64,000 bases of DNA, from positions 3,076,001 to 3,140,000 of the forward strand of contig NC_092561.1 in NCBI RefSeq assembly GCF_037975245.1, given 5' to 3'. Below are positions 49,271 through 60,316 of the stretch, piece by piece. The notes under the pieces were generated by a model, which was not told the origin of the DNA, did no database searches, and saw only the letters and a program-made list of their open reading frames with translations. Every line of letters begins with the position of its first letter. Within the stretch, counting starts at the first letter, position 1. The stretch comes from Apostichopus japonicus. Its lineage: Eukaryota; Echinodermata; Holothuroidea; Aspidochirotida; Stichopodidae. The translations under genes and the position numbers were made by a program.

Positions 49271-49304
49271 AGGTCACCAGAGGTCAAATTGAGGTCAAGG
49301 GTCA
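49271..49304 (+). promoter_or_regulatory. Cluster of nuclear-receptor-type half-sites (DR4-DR5-DR1), second copy
   Basis: Same arrangement as at 48326: AGGTCA at 49271, 49281 and 49292 and GGGTCA at 49299, with identical 4-5-1 spacing, embedded in a repeated module of the 2.1-kb element. Confidence 0.3.
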
Positions 49305-49685
49305 CCAAATGGGGGTCGACAATTGGATTACATTGAAGCAACTCCCAACCCTAACGGAAATTTCGTTCTCAAGTTATCGCAAAAATACTAGTTTTTTATC
49401 ATTAATTGACCTTTGTTGACCTTCGATCACATTACCGTTATGTTTGGAAACGATCTCATACCCCATTCTCAACTACTCCCAAAATATCAACCATGTCGGA
49501 CCCTGTCAATGGGAGTTATTGCTGTTTTTAATATATTGGTTTGTTGCATCTAACTGACCTTTTGTGACCTTTGCCGGCACCAAAGTCAATAGGGTGCATC
49601 TAGTCACTATGGGCCACCCACCCACCAAATATGGTAGTGATTGGTAAGTCCCTTATTGAGTTATCGTGCATACAAGCTGAAGCGT

Positions 49686-49717
<32 letters not shown>

Positions 49718-49722
49718 CATAC
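49686..49722. repeat. (CA)n microsatellite
   Basis: An ACAC run near the right end of the 2.1-kb element, interrupted once by G. Confidence 0.9.
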
Positions 49723-49893
49723 CTGAATACAAAGGTTCCTTTGCTTTTAGCAAGGAACCAATAAAAATGTGTCAAAATATGAAACAATAAAACGAGAGAG
49801 AGAGAAGGTGAAAAAAGGGGATCACAACTATTTAAGATGAAAAGGCTAAAACAGAACCAAGAAACTGTTAGTCACAGCTGGTTGGTAATAAGA

Positions 49894-50127
49894 TTATGTC
49901 TCAAGGCCCTTTAATAGTAATAATTGAGAGACATTTAATAACATTATCGGGGAGTGAGTCCCAGAGTTTAGCTGCTTGGACACGAACACTGTGTTGCAAA
50001 AAAGTGAGTCTAAAACGTGGAATCGATATACAATTACAAGTATACGGGTAGGATACGAATGCGTGTCATTACATACATTACAGAAACTATTAACATGGGA
50101 AAGAAGAGTAGCTAGTATCACTTTCAA
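49894..50127 (-). mobile_element. LINE ORF2 C-terminal fragment in unit B
   Basis: Minus-strand HVNSFCNVCNDTHSYPTR and a frame-shifted continuation match the fragment at 31578-31862. The RT part present in unit A is missing here, because homology between the units ends near 50233. Confidence 0.6.
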
Positions 50128-50233
50128 ATAAAAACACCAGTGTGGTACGATTTATATCACAAACTAAAAGGGTGTTCATTTGAACAAAAACAAACCATAG
50201 TTGGAAGATGAATATATTCTTTACTGAAAACAG

Positions 50234-50914
50234 AACGAAATATCAAATGATGGACTTCATTTAATATTCCTTATATTCCTTATTTGACATACCTGATAAA
50301 GACTTACAAAAATTAGTACTTCCTATTAAATTCTGCCAAACATTTTGAACCGTGTTTATAAAAGGCCACGTAGGCATATTATATAACAATGTGTGCCCCA
50401 GTTTCATTGTAAGTCGTATGCCAGTATTTCCTCAACTTTACATTTATCTTTTTAACTAAGGTTATATGAACGTATCTGTAGGTAACTGCATAGCATAATT
50501 TCACCTACTCAAAGGTCCATTAATTACGAGTTTTTAATTTTTATCCTTTTAATCCAGTTTGGTACCGATATACTATCTTATTATACAATAGAAAGTGTCA
50601 CCCATACTCAAATTTTAACTAGCATTTTACTACCACATTAAAAGTAATTAACCACATTGAAATATTTAGCGGTCTATTTTACTCAGAGGGTGTGAATAAT
50701 TTCGAGGATCAGAGCTTCTATAGAAAATTATTTTATAAAAATTCTACCGATTTTTTAGCGTGTAAACATTTCGGGCGAATACTGAAGGTCTTTAGGAGTG
50801 GCTGATAATGAAACAAATTGAAAAACGCACGCCAGAATATGTGTTACTCTACGTAATAATAGCTCCACATTATAATGATAGTAAAGATCGTGCGTTCTTC
50901 AACTCCCAACATGG
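50234..50914. other. Region between unit B and VLIG-C, nothing recognised
   Basis: AT-rich, no open frame, repeat or RNA gene recognised. It corresponds to the 3' flank of the VLIG-C pseudogene but does not visibly match the 3' flanks of A and B. Confidence 0.5.
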
Positions 50915-53825
50915 TTAATTAAATGAAGCTCCTCCATGAAATGTTGACAGTCCTTTTGTCTTCAGATTTTTGTCTTGCTCTAAGCTATCAAGCGCTTCTT
51001 GCTCGCTTATGTGAAACCAACTTTGAGGTATATCAGCAGGTTTGCAGTCAAAAGTGAGCGCGATCCAGTCGTTTTGAGTAGCAAATAGCCATTGCCAAAA
51101 GCGCTTACCGAAGTCACCGTTCGTCGGGCGAATGTCCCAATTTGGGAAACGCCGTTTGTACATTGCGCAAGGAAGTTTTTCATTGCCGACTGTAAATGTG
51201 GCATTTCGTAAGAGTAATGAAGAGTTACAATCCTCCAATACAAGTTTCGATGTCTCTGAATAAGCTTCCCCTTTCATCCCCCTGGAGCGATGAAGGAAGG
51301 AAGAATGAACCGAGTGGCTCTCCATTATGTTTTCGCATGGGCTCCCACACATAGGGCACACCTCATCACACAGATTCGATAAGCCAGTTTCGGTCTTAAA
51401 AGAAGAGCAGCTGTACTGAAAATCATCATACACCCCTACTTCGTTAAACTTTTTTCTAAAGTACTTTTCTAAGCATTTTTTCAAAATGGTAGAAAGTTGA
51501 AAAGTTGAAAACGAAATCCTCTTCCTTAACTGCTTTCCAAACATCTCGTACGCGCTCCGTGAATGTCGCCATTGTTAATTCAGGTGTTATGGTCTTATTT
51601 TTGATATCCTGGAAGAGCCCGTTCTTAATTTTGATCACTTTTTCGCTATACATGTGATTTGGTGGCGACATTCCTCCCTTCCAAAGACAGGGTATATACT
51701 GCAAGTCCTCATCGAGCTTCAGTTCTACAACTTCCGAGAATTTCTCATACCTCCCCTCTAATCCTTCCGCTTCCGCAGCAATTTTCGTAGCCGCGTCGAG
51801 GGTTTGTTTGATTCTAAAGGTACTCACTTTATTTCTGTCTGCAGCGGTCAAATCAGCTACGCGCTGTTGAACTATCTTCGATCGTCATGATCAATGGATC
51901 GTATGCCCTCAGTATCGACAACGATCAAGTAACTGAACCCTAGCGTTTCCGCTAATTTTTCTTCAAGTGAGAGAAATCTTATGAAAAGACCCCTCGTGCA
52001 TCGTCCGGCCCGAACTGGGAAACGCAGACCAAACATACTATTGAGGAGTGTAGACTTACCACTGCTCTGAACACCAACCACACTTATTACCAAAACCTTC
52101 GGATCATTTAGTTTGAGACTCAATTGATCTAAAACAGCAGTGACCCATGTAAGAGGCACACGGCCAGTGTCGCCGTCCATTAGTTCTAACGAATGCATCT
52201 CCAATACCAAACTAGCGGAAATTGATGGGAACAAAGCAATATTTTTTGATTGGTGTTTCTTCTCTGAAAGCTCTTCATATGCTTCGAATAATTGCCCAAT
52301 TTATCTCATGAAGTGTTCAAATCCAAGGTTGTTAACTCGACACTTTTTCAACAGCAACTTACGTTCTTGCCGCATATTTTCATACGTTCGATCGGAGCGA
52401 CCTTTTTCACTTACTTTGTCAACCACATCATCAACAGACACAGCTGAACATTCTTCGTTTAGGCTTTCTTTTTGGCTTAATTCTTCTTCAAGTTTTAGAA
52501 TAGTTTTCATGCCATCTAATATCGTATCACTTACTGTTTGGTATATTTTGTCATTTAGGAAGCCAAGGAAATATTGCAAATAATCATGATTATTCTTTTC
52601 TCTCTCGATTGTACTGTGATACAGCTTCATAGTGTTTGAAAGCTGAGCTTCCAGCTGAATTTTCCTTTGCTTTGTTTTGGCCTGTAATATTTTTTCTCGT
52701 TGCAGTTCGAAAGACTCATCATCATCGTTTTCTGATTCAAAATGGGCTTTATCCAGCTCATCCCATTCCCGCCAAGATTCTTGCGACGGAAAACTCTTTT
52801 GTTTAAATTCTAAGACATCCTTGTATTCAACACTTCCAAAGATGTCCTTAACAGAGGTCTGAGCATTATTACATTCTTTTTTGTCATCGTCGACATCTAA
52901 GTACGTTCTGCATTTCTCTGATATTTGCTCAATACTCAACAGAGTTTCAATTTGTCTATTTCTATTGCACGAATCCGCTATGATTTCGCAAACCATTCGG
53001 CTGATGGTGTCGACCTGCATAGTTTTGACAAAAATCCAGTTATCCTTTTTCGTAGGTGGGGAAGATCTTTCTGATCCATTGGTATTTCTTTTCTCTTTGA
53101 CTGCAATAAATAGCGTCTTAGAAGAAATCTTTTTCAATTCTCTTATTGTATTGACGTATTCGCTACGCTTTTCTGTCGCAATTATTGCAATGGTTAAATT
53201 GGCAGACATGCAAGCAAATTTACGTTGTACAGGATAATCCCTACAATCACCACGTAGGTTGAAAAAAGTACCTACCAGTGGAAGGAACCAAGCACTTTCG
53301 ATCGATCCATGCGAAAAACGTGGTTCTAACTTGTCATTATCTTTATTTAAAAAGAATGGATGTAACCCATAGCCTTGGCTATAACCTAACATATAGTTTA
53401 GTAATTTCGAGTTTGACATCAGTACATTACCGATTCTCAATACTGATACAGTGTAGGTTTGATATGCTACAATTGGTTGTTCAAGAGCAAATGCATCTCC
53501 CTGACCTTTCCATTTTTTAACTATTCTTCGGCATGCCCAAAGTAATAGTTGTGGATTTTTGTCTTTGACCCCTCCGAGAACTAGAGGTACTGCCAACTGG
53601 CAGGCTGATAGCTTTTCTATAATATCTTGTTTGAGAAACTCGTCCGCGCAGTGAAAAAAATGCTAAATATAAAGTCACGCATAGAAATATCACTCGGTAC
53701 AAGATGTTGGGTAACACAGCTCGATAATCTAAAGAAGTAACTTTCTGCCAAAAAGATGTAACAAGGAATGTGGTGGAAAGAAATTCACACACTTTTTGAA
53801 GATGTCTGGAGAAAATCAATTTCAC
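50915..53825 (-). pseudogene. VLIG-C: degraded VLIG-type GTPase
   Basis: Clearly the same family but more diverged than A from B. The N-terminal part (53825-53600) has frameshifts. One frame then runs 53596-51872 except for an in-frame TAA at 52301-52303. It keeps the P-loop GVQSSGKS and VDTEGIRSID. Directly after IDHDD about 50 codons are deleted with a frame change, removing the rest of the core up to the KIVQQRVADLTAADRNK block. A further deletion of about 1.5 kb joins VFNF (about 51520) to the C-terminal part (frame 51544-50915), which retains CPMCGSPC, HSSFLHRSRG and a WQWLF stretch and stops at 50915-50917. No DED exon was found upstream. With these lesions it cannot make a working GTPase. 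Confidence 0.9.
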
Positions 53826-54364
53826 AGCTTAAGCCATTTCCTTGTCTCATCCTTAAACTAAAGACTAAAGAAGGCTTACTGTAGTAGTATTCATGACAAG
53901 GTAACTAGATGCCAAGACAGCATATACAAGCACTAGACGATTGTCAACAGAATACTGTTATTAAGACAATATTCATATACAACTATGATAAAATCAATCC
54001 AGTCACGTACAGTATGTGTATATCCTACGCACGGTTGCACACTAATAGGCCGTGGTACATCCCTTGATTTCGTTTCATTCCGTGCAACTCAAAGAGGGAG
54101 GGGATAAAATATGTGAATGATAAATATGAAAATATTATTCTGAATGGATATTCAGTTGTTCCCACTTGCGATGCTAGTATATATGCTTAAAAATTGGTAA
54201 AAACCTAACAGAAATCGGGTCCTTTTACGTTATTGTACGAGGCTATTTTCTACCAATCAGAAATGTCGTACGTGAGACATTCTTGCGGCATACACGAAAT
54301 TTCGGCGAATCAACCAATCACAACGTTTGTTAATATTGACAGAACAAGTGTTCCGAAAACAAAA
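53826..54364. other. Intergenic, no feature recognised
   Basis: Separates the divergent VLIG-C pseudogene and the plus-strand Cys/His-rich gene. No DED-like exon or promoter element could be supported. Confidence 0.5.
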
Positions 54365-56022
54365 ATGGCCGCGTTCAGTAGTGGCGGTGTTACACGAAAG
54401 GCGCTTCGAGAAAACTGTATTATACACGTTAAAGATTGCTCTAAATCAAAATTTATTGAACTGACAAGTAATTCATAAGAGAGATTTAAGACATTTGCCT
54501 TGGAGTGGACACAATTTGATTGCAAGGAGGCAGAAATAGCCAGAAATTCCGCGACGGCGATCGGCCTAACGTTAACAATTTCAGAATGTGTTGGGGAAGT
54601 TTTACTACATCGAGACATATATGATGATACCACATTGAATGTTACAAACGGTTTTGCGACATAACTAAAGTCAAAAGGCAGGCAAAACTCGCTGAAAAAC
54701 GCGCTGTAGGTATGTTCTAGTATTTTTGTCAAAAATGTGTAAGATTCTGTATTAATCCATTTTTTCCCCTCCAACCAGCCCCTTAATTTTAGTTAGGCCT
54801 AGGCGGCTAGGCCCTACCACTGTTTTTCCAAATTGCCCACTTGGAAAAGAAATGTATGTTCGGCGTAGAGCTCAGCCAATTTGACTAAACTTGGCAAATT
54901 TTAACGTTCACAATATAACCACTATGCAAAGGTAATATAGCGATAGAAATATCTCGCTGGTGCAAGGCATAATATTTACTAGTACCAGGCCTATGTAAAT
55001 TTTACCCTAATTCAAATCTGGCTTTTCAAATTCAATCTGGACAGAAAAGATATGCTCACACACAATATAAGGTCTATTAGTAAACAGTTTGAATGTGATG
55101 TAAACAACACCATTGACCAGCATGTTTCTTTCAAATGTCTCAACTTGTGGGTTACACCAGGCTGACAAAGCAAATTACAGGTTTGACCAAAAACACTGCA
55201 TATAGCCTACTGCATATAGCCTACATAGAGCATATTTTATCAGCAAAATTTAATTTTGTTGTTGTAATTTTCTTGTCATCGTTCAAACATGAGCAATATA
55301 CGTAGTCCTGATACACTGATGGTATGCATGTACTTCTTAGTTCATTATGACTTATGGGAATGGGTCCTCAATAGGAAGAAGACATATATAGATTAATTTT
55401 TTTGTACGGCAAATACAGTAAACAAAATTAAAACAGTATTTACAAGAGTATATGCATTTTAAATTTGGAAATATAACCTTTTCTGTCAACTTGTGTTCAG
55501 ATTGCGAGGTAACTTTAAATGCCTTTAAGAAATTCAAAGATTTTGCTAGAGCATGTTGCTGAACATTTGCAATACATTCTTCCTTCAAATTTTTAAACAT
55601 AAAAGTTAAACTCTAAATATTATTTTCCTTTTTGATTATTGAATGATCCTAATGATAAGGGAGTGAAAGTTGGGGGCGAAATGCTTTGAATCTTAAGTAA
55701 CAAAAACTGGAGGCAAATAATCCTTGCTCAAAATTTTAAAACTTACCTTTCTTGTTGCAAAACATTATTTAACAGCTATTTTTTTTTAAATTTTACTCAT
55801 ATAGAAACGCATGTAAACAAGCTGAATGATGACGCATATGAAAACGAACCGCCAAGGAAACGCGCCAACTGGTCCGACAATACAAGTGGTCCAAGAGAGT
55901 GGAGGGAACGCCACATGTTTCCGAATGAATGCTTCATTTGTCATTCCGTCAAAATGAAACCTTATAAGTTCACAGGGAAAAGACTGGTAGTGACACTTAT
56001 GAGGTGTGAGATTGTTAATGGT
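54365..56022 (+). pseudogene. Second decayed member of the Cys/His-rich family, truncated by BEL/Pao sequence
   Basis: ATG at 54365 opens MAAFSSGGVTRK and CIIHVKDCSKSKFIEL, then meets an in-frame TAA at 54476-54478. The same frame continues with RFKTFALEWTQFDCKEAEIA. After a frameshift, 54631-54709 reads HIECYKRFCDITKVKRQAK and ends at a donor (GTAG|GTATGT). A second exon from 55805 (acceptor CTCATATAG) restores the same phase. It encodes EPPRKRANW and FPNECFICHSVKMKPYKFTG before the sequence turns into BEL/Pao near 56022. The matching motifs in the 14678-16628 copy are NLQCSVH, WTKFTSCAKDW, HDKCYRRF and WCIACS...KKQYITR. Function unknown; this copy is dead. Confidence 0.6.
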
Positions 56023-56655
56023 GGAAAGGATATAAGAATTGTATACCCAGTTGGTTACTCTACGGGGCCAAGCGGGCATGAAACCCATGAAATGGATATC
56101 AAACTCAAAGACGCTTTTAGAAGGGATTCCAAAGGAACATAGGGCTAAGTCAGTTGATAAAACTAGACTGAGGTTGCAGTCAACAAAGACCTTAGGATTG
56201 ACTTGGCATGCAGAGTCAGACAAATTTCAACTTAAGAAGCCAGTAATGGTTAGTAATGTTGAAACCTTAACCAAGCAAATTGTTTTAAGCAAGCTATCAT
56301 CAGTGTTTAACCCTCTTGGAATTATTGGGCCTATTATAGTAGTAGCTAATATTTGAATGCAAAATAATTGGGGAAAAAGGACTTGATTGGGATGATCTTA
56401 ATGTAGGGGGTCTAGAATCTGAAATCAGAAGGTGGTTGGAAAATTTAGTTCATTTAGACAAAATTGATATTGGAATATGCTTGTGCCTAAAGGGTAACGC
56501 AGACCAAAGAATGCATGTGTTTTGTAATGCTTCGAGTGATGCATATGCAGCTGTGGTTTATTTAACAACCATAGGGGTAAATGGAATCAGAGTGCAGCTA
56601 GTAGCTTCAAAAGCGAAGGTGGCTCCTGTAAAAGCTATAAGCATGGCTATATAGT
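56023..56655 (+). mobile_element. BEL/Pao LTR-retrotransposon fragment
   Basis: Two plus-strand frames (about 56039-56353 and 56358-56652), separated by a frameshift and stop at 56354-56356, carry motifs of the region after the Pao reverse transcriptase. MKWISNSKTLLEGIP, TLGLTWHAESDKF and SVFNPLGIIGPI are followed by a DWDD stretch, VFCNASSDAYAAVVYL (start of the RNase H part) and VAPVK. No LTRs, gag or integrase are visible nearby. It is a dead internal fragment. Confidence 0.8.
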
Positions 56656-57405
56656 TTAAAGTTGTTTATTTGAGAAACATTAGAAAGATTTGTCGTGTGG
56701 AAATCCTAGATTAAGTTAAGTTTTGTGTGGTAAAGTAAATTTTACTTAGAAGCGGTTATGAATTCCCTTCAGACTGCACACAGTCCAAGATCTATTGCAT
56801 TTGTATCAGTGAATTTTTGTATAACAACATACCATATAAGCATACATGTTTAATTTAAAAAAGTGTTTCCATGTGTTTGTGTCGAATGTAGACAGAAAGT
56901 GTTATATATAAGTTCAATATTATGTGATATAAATACTCCAAAAATATTTTACTGCACACAGATTTGCACTAATGAAGAAAGATTCTTGATAGTTAATGTA
57001 TGAGTAAAATGTATTAATTTTGTTTTGTTTTTTATACTTGAGGTAGAGTACCTAATGGAAGGGGAGAATGTTCTAGAGAGTAAAGTAGTCTAACAATTTT
57101 GCACCTGCTATGTTATGAAAATAGGCAAATGCTTTCAAACTGCCATCTATTGTTTGCCCAACCATTCTGTTTTTGTTTATGTAAAATTAGCATGTATTGT
57201 ATTGAGTTACTGAATAGTGTGTTTTTAGAGACAGTGGTCAGTTGTAAACTGTTCTTCAGAGAGAAAGGTTGAGTGAGAAATGAGTATAATACAAAACACA
57301 ACTTGTAAAAGACTGAGTAAAAGAGAAAGAGAAAAAGAGAGAGATAGAGAGATGAGCAACGAAATAAACGAGAGAACAAGCAAATTTCCTGTTGAGTATT
57401 ATTTC
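56656..57405. other. Intergenic, no feature recognised
   Basis: AT-rich, with a short purine-rich patch (AAGAGAAAGAGAAAAAGAGA) near 57320. No gene. Confidence 0.5.
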
Positions 57406-57409
57406 ACTT

Positions 57410-57960
57410 TGTCTGGTAAACAATCAGCCTTGGCAGTCATCAGAATGGGTAAGGATTAAATTTTTCCGAATGAACGAAATGCTCATGATCAGAGATTGGA
57501 ATTTTGTTGTTGTTGTAAATTACTAGAAAAAATTGTATTTGGGATGATGTGGCCATATTTCAGGAAAATTGAGTATTTTACTTGGAGTGCTGTATCAGTC
57601 CCCACCCGGAAGTGTGGTAGTTTTGTTGTTTTGTTTTGTATTTAATAGTCAATATTGTATTTGGAAGGATGTAAGCATTCTTTCAGGAAAATTGATGAAA
57701 GGGAGTCTTATTTTAGCAATGCTTGGACTTAAACTAGGAATGGTATCGTGTCGTTCAGGGGAGGTAGTATCTCTCATCTTCTTGCACCTCGAATAGAGTG
57801 GATAAGCATCTGTCTTCTGAGTCATCAGGCTTGGTAAAGTATTTCACTTTTGAATGAATAAAGTGCTCATAGTTTGAGTTGTAGTCAAATTTGGTTTGGG
57901 AGGGTATAGCATTCTTTCAAGGCGATTGAGAAAATCTTTATTTAAAGGAAGTCCATGTTA
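57410..57960. repeat. Diverged tandem repeat, about three units of roughly 190 bp
   Basis: Recurring order of CATCAG..TGGGTAA / TCATCAGGCTTGGTAA, GAATGAA..AA.TGCTCAT, TTGTATTTGGGA/GGA and TTTCAGGAAAATTGA near 57440-57580, 57650-57700 and 57820-57940. Strongly decayed. Confidence 0.45.
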
Positions 57961-58079
57961 CAACCTACTCAGTCCAACTTCTCTATATACAAACAAAGAT
58001 GTGGATGAAGTTTTGAAGATTATTTGAAATTTCCTTCCTTTTTGTTCTCTACCATATATAATCAATCCTTCCAACTGAT

Positions 58080-58225
58080 TAAAATGGCTTTAATTAATTA
58101 ACTGGCCAATAAATTAGTAGGATTTTTAATAATTAATGCATTAAGATAATTAACTAGTTAACAATGTTTTTAACTAATTAATCTAATTAACCAATTGGTT
58201 AATTAGCTAACATATTTTAGCAGTC
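58080..58225. repeat. TTAAT/ATTAA-rich patch
   Basis: Dense overlapping TTAATTAA, TTAACTAGTTAAC and CCAATTGGTTAATTAG palindromic motifs in about 140 bases. No other feature here. Confidence 0.6.
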
Positions 58226-58229
58226 ATAA

Positions 58230-59330
58230 TTCATTTATAATTTCATGCAAGGTCTGAAATAAAAAAAATGAGTGAACTCCCATGAAGCTTGCAGTGTTAG
58301 TGTACTTTCTCACTTCAGTAAAACAGTATTAGTGGAACTGATATATGGGTTTTAAGTATGGTAATGTAACACCCTTTTCCATGAATTTTCTTCTCGCTTA
58401 ACCACAACCATACGTGGGGATAAAGCAATTTGTGATTAGCAACTCCTAATTCATCATTCTGTGATAAATTTAGCCCCTCCCTCGATCAGTTGCACGGAAA
58501 TTGAAAACAGAGCACATAAATGCCCTATGTACCATGGCCTATAATATATGCCTTTTATTAAACTGCATTGCGTACAGAGTGAGTGCAGGAGTTCTGGAGG
58601 TGTTCATGAAAACCTGAGGAGCATTGCATTTGCCTCCCCTCAAAAATCGTAGATTCTTAGACATGACATACTATAGGATCACGTTAATATATGTATGGAA
58701 GCTCAGGTTGAGGGATATGTCGATGGTTGTTATACTTACAATACAATAAATGAATCTCATAACACACTGTAAAAGACACGTATTGATAGCGCCATATTGT
58801 TAGCCATATTGCAGCGTCTGTTTTATTGTTAACTGCGTCATAACATTCGAACTTACCGTATCCTGATTATTGCCTTCTCAATGAATTATCATTGATTTAA
58901 TCTCCAGCGATATTCTGATATGCGAAATATAACCACTTCATTCCCAGTAACATCTTGATCTGGTTACTAAATTATGAAAATGTAACTTCTATAAAATGGC
59001 GACAATGACAGTGACATTACTCACTGCCGCGTTGAAGATCAGGTGAGTCATGATCATGTGTAAAAAGCATCATGATATCAAATGGCCAAGAACGGAAACA
59101 TTCCCTACTTTGGAATGGTACGAGCTGAGATTCAGCTAATGTTCCTCGTGAGATATGTTTTGTAACTGGTTTCCTATAGTTAATGCATGCCCAGAATAGC
59201 AAACGCTCTAATACAATGCTTTAGAGTTAAACTGACAGTAAGTTTACAAAATATTTGATGGGAACAATAATTTAGACCATTATATGTATGGGGTAAAATA
59301 TTTCTTACAATCCTGTTATACTTCACTCAG
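58230..59330. other. Intergenic, no feature recognised
   Basis: No gene, repeat or RNA recognised. Confidence 0.5.
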
Positions 59331-59335
59331 ATATA

Positions 59336-59728
59336 ACGCACAGCATATTTTGGTGGGTTGAAGTTGACCTTCAGTATTATTATCGGGTTATCCAAACAAC
59401 TTGACAGTGGTCGCAGCCAATTTATACTAAAAACAAACTAGGTATAAAGGGTGTCACCTTGACATTAACATGACAAACTGTGTGAGTGAGTGAGGCAAAT
59501 TCAGTGTGTATTACATTGCGACTTACAAATATAAAGGAAAACATATCTTGGTGGGTTGAAGTTGACCTTTAGTATCATTATCGGGTTATCCAAACAACTT
59601 GACAGTGGTAGCAGCCAATTTATACTAAAAGCAAACTAGGTATAAAGGGTGTCACCTTGACATTAACATGACAAACTGTGTGAGTGAGTGAGGCAAATTC
59701 AGAGTGTATTACATTGCGACTTACAAGA
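59336..59728. repeat. Two tandem copies of a 198-bp unit
   Basis: TTGGTGGGTTGAAGTTGACC begins at 59350 and again at 59548. The copies stay aligned through GGGTTATCCAAACAACTTGA and TACATTGCGACTTACAA with only a few differences, so this is a recent duplication. Confidence 0.9.
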
Positions 59729-60316
59729 GCCTCCCCGTTAACAGCTAACGCATTGCTTGTGCAAACGATTGAAAATACCATATATAACATTGGTGGGGGG
59801 ATCAAAATTTCCCTTCTGATTTAGGTAAGCGGCTGAAGAGTGTGGAAGGGCCTGAGGCGAATGAAGGATGTCGTAAACTTGGGAAAAGTAGTATCGTGGG
59901 GTCAACTAAGTTGAATCGTATGTGTCCACCCCTTCACCAGAAAAAAAAAACATTAAGAATTTACCTCTGAGGGATACTTAGGTTATAACTTAGGTCCATT
60001 TGGGTAGCTCTTGACGGAACAATGTGCTAATAAGTAAACAAACTTAAATATTCCCTCGAGTAATTTAAGTGGAGATCGGCCTGAATCATGCAATGATCAA
60101 TTGCAAGTTGGTATAATGGTTCATAAATATAAGCTGTTTTGTGGTAGTTGAGATGGTTTTACCATCTATCAGACCGGCGTTTTTCCGCAAAATCCTCATT
60201 CAATCAATGCAAATATAATACACTAAACAAGGGGAAAATATAAATTATCCGACGATTCGATGTGGATAACGTCTGCTTGCTGGCCTCTAGAACCACTTCG
60301 ATAATTAAATAAAGAA
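59729..60316. other. Intergenic, no feature recognised
   Basis: No gene seen. Near 60255 a CGATTCGATGTGGATAACG...CCACTTCGATAATTAAA stretch resembles the start of the terminal repeat (about 152-230), so the repeat family may itself contain a short internal duplication. Confidence 0.45.

Larger units (their letters stand above)
47627..49760. mobile_element. 2.1-kb non-coding insertion with inverted ends TGGTTCCTTGCT
   Basis: Absent from unit A, where ACAAAATAAAATACG near 31458 is continuous. TGGTTCCTTGCT at 47646-47657 is matched by AGCAAGGAACCA at 49749-49760. Internally it is built of repeated modules. A block with CAACACACATCAGTGT occurs twice (about 47771 and 48068). A TTGACC...TATAACTT block occurs four times (near 48207, 48610, 48900, 49148). 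A GTAAAAATCCCCAAAACACG block occurs twice, 945 bases apart. The left boundary is uncertain by some 20 bases and no clean target duplication was found. No coding capacity. Confidence 0.65.
32895..50233. repeat. Segmental duplication unit B (contains VLIG-B)
   Basis: Colinear with 17660-31938. It begins near the shared CATAAGATTATTTTCCCGGG stretch and ends near GGTGTTCATTTGAAC...AAACAGAACGAA. The extra length over unit A comes from an intronic MITE (42662-43312), a local tandem duplication (43826-46180) and a 2.1-kb element (about 47627-49760). The 3' flank at 33500-35900 contains no gene apart from the GTPase end. Confidence 0.9.

Noticed and set aside
54310-54774. 154-codon minus-strand frame
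   Set aside because: It is a shadow of the plus-strand Cys/His-rich pseudogene, which has recognisable motifs and consistent splice phases.
55786-56223. 145-codon minus-strand frame
   Set aside because: It is opposite the orphan exon and the BEL/Pao fragment. No family resemblance.
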